From a virus, in IMG/VR virus record IMGVR_UViG_3300006919_000605, positions 1 to 20,556 of that record: DNA of 20,556 bases. One strand, given 5' to 3'. A model generated the notes under the pieces. It searched no databases. It saw only the letters and a program-made list of their open reading frames with translations, and was not told where the DNA came from. Made by a program: the position numbers and the translations under genes. Position 1 is the first letter of the stretch, and every line of letters starts with the position of its first letter. Shown piece after piece: positions 6,986 through 13,234 of the stretch.

Positions 6986-7246
6986 ATGGGCGCAATTATT
7001 GGTGCGATACTGAAAGCACTGCTTGAATTCTTTGTGCCATGGTTGTCAAAGCCTGATACGACAACTGAAGCAAAGAGAGCAGAAGAGCATGACGAAATTG
7101 ACAAAGGCGTTTCAGGCTATCTTGATCGCAAGCGTGCTGACTATCTTGATGGGATGTCAAACGGGACCGAAAGTGATCTTCGTGCAGGAAGCTTTGACGA
7201 TCAACGGGAAGCCTCAAGCGGTCCTGAAATTGGTGAAGACAAGTGA
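6986..7246 (+). CDS. Small membrane-anchored protein, candidate inner-membrane spanin
   Basis: 86 residues. ATG 6986 follows GAAAGGTTAAAATC, with AAAGG at a good distance. Residues 2-20 (GAIIGAILKALLEFFVPWL) are hydrophobic but contain Lys9 and Glu13, so this is either a weak membrane anchor or an amphipathic helix. The remainder is charged and polar, rich in Glu, Asp, Lys and Arg, and likely helical then disordered. A lipoprotein gene starts inside it in the +1 frame, the arrangement of lambda Rz/Rz1. This is the main reason for suggesting an i-spanin, which would link the inner membrane to the lipoprotein. Alternatively it is a small holin-associated or unrelated membrane protein. Confidence 0.55.
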   Translation: MGAIIGAILKALLEFFVPWLSKPDTTTEAKRAEEHDEIDKGVSGYLDRKRADYLDGMSNGTESDLRAGSFDDQREASSGPEIGEDK

Positions 7247-7352
7247 AGCAGACGTTTCATATTACAATGGCAATGAATGGATTGTTGTTGAAGACGTGAT
7301 TCTTCCTGAAGGCTGGCTTGTTGTTTCGCCCAAACTTGCTGAAGGCAAGTGA
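7089..7352 (+). CDS. Lipoprotein overlapping the previous gene, candidate outer-membrane spanin
   Basis: 87 residues from ATG 7089, with AGAGAGCAGAAGAG just upstream; an in-frame start further 5' would bury the signal peptide, so 7089 is preferred. The N-terminus is a clear type II signal: basic MTKLTK, hydrophobic AFQAILIASVLTI, and lipobox LMGC with Cys23 as the lipidated residue. The mature part is about 65 residues, strand-like, with GWLVVSP near the end; it is not proline-rich as classical Rz1. The first 158 bp lie inside the preceding gene in the +1 frame, as for Rz1 in Rz, and a holin-like gene follows. An outer-membrane spanin role is therefore likely but not proven. Confidence 0.65.
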   Translation: MTKLTKAFQAILIASVLTILMGCQTGPKVIFVQEALTINGKPQAVLKLVKTSEADVSYYNGNEWIVVEDVILPEGWLVVSPKLAEGK

Positions 7353-7387
7353 ACTGAATTTGATTTTTGAATAGTCACGAACAGAAG

Positions 7388-7397
7388 AAAGGAGGTG
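7388..7397 (+). promoter_or_regulatory. Strong Shine-Dalgarno that decides the holin-like start
   Basis: AAAGGAGGTG is the closest match to the full anti-16S sequence in the window. It makes the TTG at 7404, six nt downstream, the natural start; the GTG at 7395 lies inside the ribosome site itself and is unlikely to be used. Confidence 0.7.
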
Positions 7398-7403
7398 AAC
7401 GGT

Positions 7404-7652
7404 TTGAAAACTTTTCTAAGCGTTATCAAAGCACTGCTTTCGTCAAAGAAATTTGTCGGAATGATTGCAGGTCTGATCACAACACTTGTTGCAAAGATTG
7501 GACTTGATGTTGATGACGCAACGATCACAAAGCTGACTGCAATGGTTGTCAGTTTTGTTTTAGGTCAAGGCATTGCTGATCACGGCAAAGAAGCTTCAAA
7601 GATCAATGCTGAAGCAGCAAAGGTTGCTGAAGCAGCAAAGGTTGCTTCTTGA
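7404..7652 (+). CDS. Holin-like two-helix membrane protein
   Basis: 82 residues starting at TTG 7404. A basic start (KTFLSVIKALLSSKK) is followed by two hydrophobic segments, FVGMIAGLITTLVAKIGL (about 17-34) and LTAMVVSFVLGQGIA (about 44-58), then a polar Ala/Lys/Glu tail with a short repeated KVAEAAKVA. The segment VLGQGIADHGKEA is typical of a family of small phage membrane proteins usually annotated as holin or holin-like. It lies after the candidate spanin genes and before a terminator. If it is the holin, it would permeabilise the inner membrane to time lysis. No endolysin is adjacent. Confidence 0.6.
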   Translation: MKTFLSVIKALLSSKKFVGMIAGLITTLVAKIGLDVDDATITKLTAMVVSFVLGQGIADHGKEASKINAEAAKVAEAAKVAS

Positions 7653-7698
7653 GTGAAGCAATGAAGACTCTTGCTTTTCATTGGGCAAGGCTTTCTGT

Positions 7699-7752
7699 AG
7701 GGCCGCGAAACCCGTTGTTGAACTAACGTGGATTTTTTGCGGTCCTTTTTTT
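7699..7752 (+). terminator. Intrinsic terminator after the lysis segment
   Basis: AGGGCCGC (7699-7706) pairs with GCGGTCCT (7739-7746) over eight positions with one G-U pair. A T run to 7752 follows immediately. Inside the loop a second stem CGTT/AACG can form. This is the classical stem plus T tract in the right place, 46 bp after the holin-like stop. Confidence 0.75.
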
Positions 7753-7793
7753 ATGAAAAAAACGATAAAAAAAACAAGGCTAAGTAGTCAAGG

Positions 7794-8375
7794 GTGAACA
7801 TAAGTGAGGCTCTGATAAACTGCATCCTGGCAATCGGAACAGCTACAGGACTATTTGCAGCAATCAAGAAATGGTTGGATGGTAGGTTTCGTCGGCGATG
7901 GGCTTTGAGCGTTCGATCAATTCGCCGAATGGAAAGGGACTTGGAAGAGTCTTGCGAGGCACTCGGTGCGTTGAAGATTCGGATTCTTGATTGCACAAAC
8001 ACAAACGGAATCCCAACACCTCAATCGTCCCGTCTTTACTCAACGGTGGTTTGGGAGTTCCCAAGAACGACCGACGTTGTCTGGGAAAAGGTTACATGCG
8101 ATAGCCACCTAAGCGACATGCTGTTCGATTTGATCAGAAATCCTGAAGGGCATCGCGAAGGTTTAGTCAAGGACATAAGTGACAGCGCAATCCTAAAGGG
8201 TGTATATGGTCGAGAAGGCGTCAAGACTTCGGCTCAAGCGGTTATAGGTTTTGACGCGAAATGTATGTATTGGATCACGGTCCATTTCTCGGAAGAAAAG
8301 AAACTTACTCCCATCGAATGGGAGATAATTAGAAACCTCACTGCTTCTTTGAAGTACACGTTTAGAGTTCAATAA
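7794..8375 (+). CDS. Membrane-anchored protein of unknown function, codon use foreign to the phage
   Basis: 193 residues if the GTG at 7794 is used; the frame is closed by TAG at 7785 and the ribosome site is poor (AAGG touches the start), so the start is uncertain. Residues about 5-25 (EALINCILAIGTATGLFAAI) form a membrane anchor, followed by a basic, helical stretch (KKWLDGRFRRRWALSVRSIRRME) and a globular C-terminal domain of about 130 residues. The latter shows a strand/helix order reminiscent of GAF-like sensor folds (NTNGIPTPQ at the front, then alternating strands and helices), a weak resemblance only. Codons rare elsewhere in the window (CTA, ATA, GGA, CGA, CGG, GTA) are frequent here. 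It lies just behind a terminator and abuts the next gene. It looks like a cargo (moron) gene. Confidence 0.7.
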   Translation: MNISEALINCILAIGTATGLFAAIKKWLDGRFRRRWALSVRSIRRMERDLEESCEALGALKIRILDCTNTNGIPTPQSSRLYSTVVWEFPRTTDVVWEKVTCDSHLSDMLFDLIRNPEGHREGLVKDISDSAILKGVYGREGVKTSAQAVIGFDAKCMYWITVHFSEEKKLTPIEWEIIRNLTASLKYTFRVQ

Positions 8376-11291
8376 ATGTCAAACGGATTTTTCACGTTCG
8401 GGTTATCCGAAATCATCAACAGCAATATTGACTTGCTGTCTGACACAATCAAAGCAGTGCTGATTGACGCTGCTGATTACACTGTTGATCTTGCCAATGA
8501 TCAAGACTTTGCAGACGTGGATGTTGCTGCTCGTGTCTCTTCAACAACTCTTGCAAGCAAGTCATTAAGCGGTTCAATCTTTGATGCTGCTGACGCTGTC
8601 TTCAGTGCTGTTTCAGGTGATTCTTGTGAAGCTGTCTTGATCTACAAAGATTCAGGCGTTGAATCCTCTTCAACTCTTATTGCTTACATTGATACTGCAA
8701 TCGGATTGCCCATCACGCTTGTCGGTGATGACGTGACGCTTCAGTTTGACAACGGCATTGCAAAAATCTTTGACTATGACGACGAAACTTTCGGGTCACT
8801 GAAAGTGCTGAAACCAATTCACCACACAACAGCAATCACTGCTGCTGGTTATCAATTCACAAAGATGACAGCGAACGGTGTTGAAATTGATTTTGCTGAT
8901 CATCATATGGGTGCTGTTGGCACAATTGACGATCACTATGCTGCTCGCAATCGCAATGAATGGTCAATGCTCAACATGTTTGATGACGGCTCTGTGATTG
9001 GGCCGCTTGACATCGACTTGAAGCTTCAATTGACTGAAGGTCTTGTTGAGTTCGCGCAAAAGCTTCTCAACTTTGATATCAATTGGACTGCTGATGTTGT
9101 GAACGGTTCAATGAAGGCTGTTCCTTCGATTGAAATGGATTCATTCGTTTCTGCTTTATGGTCCTTTGATTATTGCTCAATTGAATTTCGCGTTCAACTT
9201 CCTGGCAATGGTGACACAAGCAAAGCTTTGTTGATGGTTCCAAGCGTGTCACAAAAGATTGTCAGATTTGATGACATTGATGAAATCCCAACAGCAGAAG
9301 AATTCAAATTTGTTCATCCTGGTCCTGGTGATCGCGGTGGGCAGGGCGTGCTTGATGCTGTTGATGGTATCGTTGCCTATGATGAGCCTGTCGGTGCAAT
9401 ATCACCTTCAGCAGGTGGTATTGCTAATTCACAAGCAATCTACCTATGGGACAGTGAAACGAATGAAGGCGTTCTGTTCAGAACGTTTGACAACGTTGGT
9501 CAAAACAAGATTTTCTCTGTGCAGCGTGCAGGTGATAACTTGATTGTTCGCGTTCGCTTCATTCCTCAAGATAATTCAATTGGCGTGAACAATCAGAGTG
9601 ATGAAATTCCTTTCGGCTATGGTCTCGAAATTAGACCGATGACAGGTGATTTCAATGATGCTTTGCGATATGACGCTGAAAGAAAAAAAGCTGAATCATT
9701 CTCTGCATTCGACAAACCAAGAATCAATGATCCTGCTTCAACGTTTCCTGCAAAGATGAAATCAGCAACTTGCTTTTCATGGCTCAATTCTGGTGGTTCT
9801 GGTTTTGACTTCTCAAAATTCGTTGAACAGAATCAGAGAATCAAGAAATTCTTTGCAGGTGGTTCGCATTCAGTGCTGTCAAGTTGGTACGGTTCCGGTC
9901 CTGGTGACTTGAACGAATTCGCTCCAACACACACGCCATTCAACAACAACTTTGTTGAACAGGTTGCAGCGGCAATTGCTCTTCAGCAGACGGTCATTGT
10001 TTACACTTTGCCATTTCAAGCAGACGTGATTGAAACTGACGCTGCTGCTCTTGGCATTCTTGCTGATACGGTGAAGACTCGAACAGGTTATGTTTACTCT
10101 GAAGAGCCTGATCTTGATGCTTCTGAAGAGCCAATCACAACACAACATTTGAGCGTTTCAGGGCGTTTGAAATATGCTGCTTTCACGTTTGCTGATTCGG
10201 CAAACAACGCTGAACTTGTTTCATTCATTGTTGATCAGTTTGCCTCAATTGGAATTCATGGTTTTTATTTGGACGTTGCAGGTTTTTACGGCGCATCCTG
10301 CAATGATGACCCAAATGCTGATTCTGCTGATCGCGGTTTCGGAAACAAAACGTTCACACCTGGAATTCTTTCAATCTCTGATTTGTTCCGATCTGAAAGT
10401 GATGTTGTCGATGCAATTGTTATGCACGAATGGCCTTCAGACTTCTCTGTGAAGGTTGCTGACTTCTTTGCTTGGAACAGTTTTGGTCCTGTCATTGATT
10501 CACCTTCACAGGTGTTTGGCCCTTCTGCACAATTCGGTGACAGGATCAGACACTCAACGTTCAATTCATTCGGGCAAGGTGCAAATGAAAACCTTGATTC
10601 ATTCACGATTGACGGTGTTGTTGACAAGAAAGAAATCCTGAACAGTTATTTTGCCTACTGGTTTGCAGGTGGTCACTTGATGCCTGTTTCCGCATATTGG
10701 GCTTTGCGTGATGAATATTTCATTGCTCTTGAAGGTGAAGCTGACTTTGATGATTGGTTTGAAGCAGCCATCCCACACTATGAATTCATTGCGCGTTTAT
10801 GGTGGAAGCAGGAAGCGTTGGTGCGACGATTCCATACTTCAAAACGCTTGTTTGAAATGAATGGTTCTTCTGTTGTTCGTCGGAAGGTTGATGAAGCACT
10901 TTCGCTGACTTCAACGCAATCAACCTATGTTCATTCGCAAGGCTGGTATGATGAATTCAATGACGTGCTTGGTTTCTGCTGTTCAAACTTCACGCTGACG
11001 CTTGCTGAAGGTGGTTTCTTGAATGTCACTGAAACTTGGGATGATTTCATTGACGTTAACAACTTCCCTGAATTGGGACTTGCTGCAAGGACGGTTCAAC
11101 TGCTTGATTGCGGAACAGGTGAGATTGAAACGCTTGCTGACTATGACGGTTCTGGTGGTTACACTTTCAATGTTGAAATGACTCCTGGTCGCGTTGTTTG
11201 GCTGATCATGGGTGATTATGTTCATGAGCCAGCAATACCGATTTCACTGGTCGCTGAAGATCAAACAACTGTCAACTTGTTAGGAAATTAG
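8376..11291 (+). CDS. Large chimeric virion protein with glycoside-hydrolase-like region, candidate receptor-binding or depolymerase protein
   Basis: 971 residues; ATG 8376 directly abuts the preceding stop. Residues 1-135 match a widespread phage structural domain: SDTIKAVLIDAADYTVDL, a FDAADAVFSAVSG segment and AVLIYKDSGVESSSTLIAYI, ending in LQFDNGIAKIF. Residues about 136-455 are strand-rich, lectin- or jelly-roll-like. Residues about 460-830 look like a TIM-barrel hydrolase: repeated strand-helix units, IHGFYLDVAGFYG with Asp633 and then MHEW with Glu685, the pattern of paired catalytic acids. The last 130 residues are a beta domain as in glycosidases. It probably sits on the virion and cleaves or binds a host surface glycan. 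Composition matches the phage. Catalysis is inference; a non-enzymatic binding role is possible. Confidence 0.65.
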   Translation: MSNGFFTFGLSEIINSNIDLLSDTIKAVLIDAADYTVDLANDQDFADVDVAARVSSTTLASKSLSGSIFDAADAVFSAVSGDSCEAVLIYKDSGVESSSTLIAYIDTAIGLPITLVGDDVTLQFDNGIAKIFDYDDETFGSLKVLKPIHHTTAITAAGYQFTKMTANGVEIDFADHHMGAVGTIDDHYAARNRNEWSMLNMFDDGSVIGPLDIDLKLQLTEGLVEFAQKLLNFDINWTADVVNGSMKAVPSIEMDSFVSALWSFDYCSIEFRVQLPGNGDTSKALLMVPSVSQKIVRFDDIDEIPTAEEFKFVHPGPGDRGGQGVLDAVDGIVAYDEPVGAISPSAGGIANSQAIYLWDSETNEGVLFRTFDNVGQNKIFSVQRAGDNLIVRVRFIPQDNSIGVNNQSDEIPFGYGLEIRPMTGDFNDALRYDAERKKAESFSAFDKPRINDPASTFPAKMKSATCFSWLNSGGSGFDFSKFVEQNQRIKKFFAGGSHSVLSSWYGSGPGDLNEFAPTHTPFNNNFVEQVAAAIALQQTVIVYTLPFQADVIETDAAALGILADTVKTRTGYVYSEEPDLDASEEPITTQHLSVSGRLKYAAFTFADSANNAELVSFIVDQFASIGIHGFYLDVAGFYGASCNDDPNADSADRGFGNKTFTPGILSISDLFRSESDVVDAIVMHEWPSDFSVKVADFFAWNSFGPVIDSPSQVFGPSAQFGDRIRHSTFNSFGQGANENLDSFTIDGVVDKKEILNSYFAYWFAGGHLMPVSAYWALRDEYFIALEGEADFDDWFEAAIPHYEFIARLWWKQEALVRRFHTSKRLFEMNGSSVVRRKVDEALSLTSTQSTYVHSQGWYDEFNDVLGFCCSNFTLTLAEGGFLNVTETWDDFIDVNNFPELGLAARTVQLLDCGTGEIETLADYDGSGGYTFNVEMTPGRVVWLIMGDYVHEPAIPISLVAEDQTTVNLLGN

Positions 11292-11292
11292 A

Positions 11293-11640
11293 ATGGCAAC
11301 TCGAAACCAAGATGTTGAAATGTTCAAAGGGAATGACATTGTCATTTCTTTCACGCTGACAAATTCAGATGGGACTTTTCCTGATCTGACTTCAGCAACT
11401 GCAATTGAATTCGGCGTTGCTGCAACTGCTGCAAGTACAACAAATGAATTTGTTGTTTCAAAGCCTTCAATGACGATCAGCGGCGCAAACAACAACATAG
11501 TTTCAATTCCAATTGCTGCAACTGATGTTGCTTCAATGTCTGCAGGTGCTTACTACCTTGAGTTGATGCGAACAATCGCAGGGGACACAATCACTTCTGC
11601 AGTCGGTACTTTTTTCTTGCGTGATTCTATTCACGATTAG
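11293..11640 (+). CDS. Ig-like virion or baseplate-associated protein (115 aa)
   Basis: ATG 11293 is one base after the previous stop, so translation is likely coupled. The product looks like one Ig-like or BppU-N-like beta domain: KGNDIVISFTLTNSDGTFPD, then LTSATAIEFGVAA, a middle strand pair, TDVASMSAGAYYLELMR and a final GTFFLRDS strand. The family is typically found N-terminal in baseplate upper proteins or as small accessory virion proteins; here it stands alone directly after the large chimeric protein, suggesting that they interact in the particle. Confidence 0.6.
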   Translation: MATRNQDVEMFKGNDIVISFTLTNSDGTFPDLTSATAIEFGVAATAASTTNEFVVSKPSMTISGANNNIVSIPIAATDVASMSAGAYYLELMRTIAGDTITSAVGTFFLRDSIHD

Positions 11641-11647
11641 GGGCTGA

Positions 11648-13234
11648 ATGATGGGTCAAAGCGTTTTCGGACCAATGGTCAAACCTGCTGTCAAGAGCGG
11701 TGAAGATGAAGTCAAGGTTGATGAAATGTGTCCTGCTTTTGATGCGATGTCAAAAGCTTGGTGCTTGATTGATGACTTGCTTGGTGGAACGTATGCAATG
11801 CGTGACGCTGGCAAAAAGTGGTTGCCGAAAGAGCCAAAAGAAGCACCTGAAACGTATGCCTTGCGTCTTGAGCGTGCAATTCTGTTTTCAGGATATGAAG
11901 ACGGTGTTGAACGTGTTGTTTCAAAACCTTTTTCAAATCCCGTGACAGTCAAGAATGAAGAGAAGTTGCCTGAAAAGGCTGCTCTGTTGCTTGACAACGC
12001 TGACTTGACTGGTCGTGATCTCACACAGTTTTTGAAGGACGTTTTCGCTGACGCTGTCAATCATGGACTGAGTCACGTTTTCGTTGATTTTGACGCTGAA
12101 GGTGCTGGTGATGCTGGTGAAGAGAAAGACAAAAACCTTCATCCATACTTCACGCACGTCAAAGCAAATCAACTGTTTTCGTGGCGTTCAAAGCGCGTGA
12201 ACGGTCGATTTGAATTGATGCAAATCAGGATCAAGGAATTCAGGACTGAGACTGTCGGCAACTACGGTGAAATTTCCGTTCCTCATGTTCGCGTTGTGAA
12301 TGCTCCTGATTTCGTTCAAGCAAACGGTCAACTTGTTCGCATTCCTGGTTCTTGGGAGCTTCATCGGCGTGATCCTGAATCGGGCAAATTCATGATTGTC
12401 AACGAAGGGAATTACACGTTTGATCGAATTCCTTTAGCGACATATTACACAGAGCGCACAGGTTTCATGACAGCGCGTCCACCAATGGAAAAACTTGCTT
12501 GGGCAAATCTTGCACACTGGCAAAGCTACGCTGATCAACGTCACCTGTTGCGATTCGTTCGCTATGCAATCCTGTTCATGTCTGGTGTGACTGATGAAGA
12601 CATGGATCAAAAGGTCACTGTCGGTCCTTCTGCTTTGTTTCGTTCAACTGCTGAAAATGCAAAGATGTCTTTTGTCGAGAACACAGGCAAAGGTGCTGAG
12701 ATTGGGCGCATTGATCTTCAGGACATTGAGGATTGGATGGAAGTTTTGGGTATGCGTCCTTTCCAAGAGCGTTCATCAAAAGCAACTGCAACAGGCAAAG
12801 CAATTGCTGAAGAGGGGATGAACGCTGACATCAAGTTGTGGATTCGTGGACTTGAAACGTTCGGTGATGAAATCTTTGCAATGGCTGCTGCTTGGAATAA
12901 AGATGTCATTCCTGAAGATGTTTCAGTTGATGTCTTTGATGATTTCGCTGTCGGTCTGCACGCTTCAGAAGACGTGAAGGCAATCACACTTTTGCGTGAC
13001 AAGCGAATGATCACGAACAAGCTTGCTCTTGAAGAGTTGAAAAGGCGTGGTTTGCTTGGTGAAGACGTGAACCCTGAAAACGAAACACAGGCTGTTCTTG
13101 ATGAAGGTCCTGACTTGCCGACGTTTGGTGATGATGACATTGAAGATGACAATGAAGACGTGAAGCCTGAAGACAAGCCTGAAAAGAAGGACAAAGGCAA
13201 AGACAGGCCTGAAGAAAAGAATAAGACTGAATGA
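11648..13234 (+). CDS. Portal protein (DUF4055-like)
   Basis: 528 residues. ATG 11648 (an ATG also at 11651) follows AGGGGCTGA. The N-terminal region has ETYALRLERAILFSGYEDGV, typical of the DUF4055 portal group. A central region with HVKANQLFSWRSKRVNG and WELHRRDPESGKF fits the wing and stem, and the helical part ERSSKATATGKAIAEEGMNA resembles the conserved portal segment near the channel. The C-terminal 60 residues are a charged, Asp/Glu/Lys/Pro-rich disordered tail. The portal forms the dodecameric DNA gate at one capsid vertex and binds terminase. It is followed by the MuF gene with a four-base ATGA overlap, the standard portal-MuF order. Confidence 0.85.
   Translation: MMGQSVFGPMVKPAVKSGEDEVKVDEMCPAFDAMSKAWCLIDDLLGGTYAMRDAGKKWLPKEPKEAPETYALRLERAILFSGYEDGVERVVSKPFSNPVTVKNEEKLPEKAALLLDNADLTGRDLTQFLKDVFADAVNHGLSHVFVDFDAEGAGDAGEEKDKNLHPYFTHVKANQLFSWRSKRVNGRFELMQIRIKEFRTETVGNYGEISVPHVRVVNAPDFVQANGQLVRIPGSWELHRRDPESGKFMIVNEGNYTFDRIPLATYYTERTGFMTARPPMEKLAWANLAHWQSYADQRHLLRFVRYAILFMSGVTDEDMDQKVTVGPSALFRSTAENAKMSFVENTGKGAEIGRIDLQDIEDWMEVLGMRPFQERSSKATATGKAIAEEGMNADIKLWIRGLETFGDEIFAMAAAWNKDVIPEDVSVDVFDDFAVGLHASEDVKAITLLRDKRMITNKLALEELKRRGLLGEDVNPENETQAVLDEGPDLPTFGDDDIEDDNEDVKPEDKPEKKDKGKDRPEEKNKTE

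Noticed and set aside
7395-7403. GTG 7395 as start of the holin-like gene
   Set aside because: It lies within the Shine-Dalgarno sequence AAAGGAGGTG; TTG 7404 has correct spacing.
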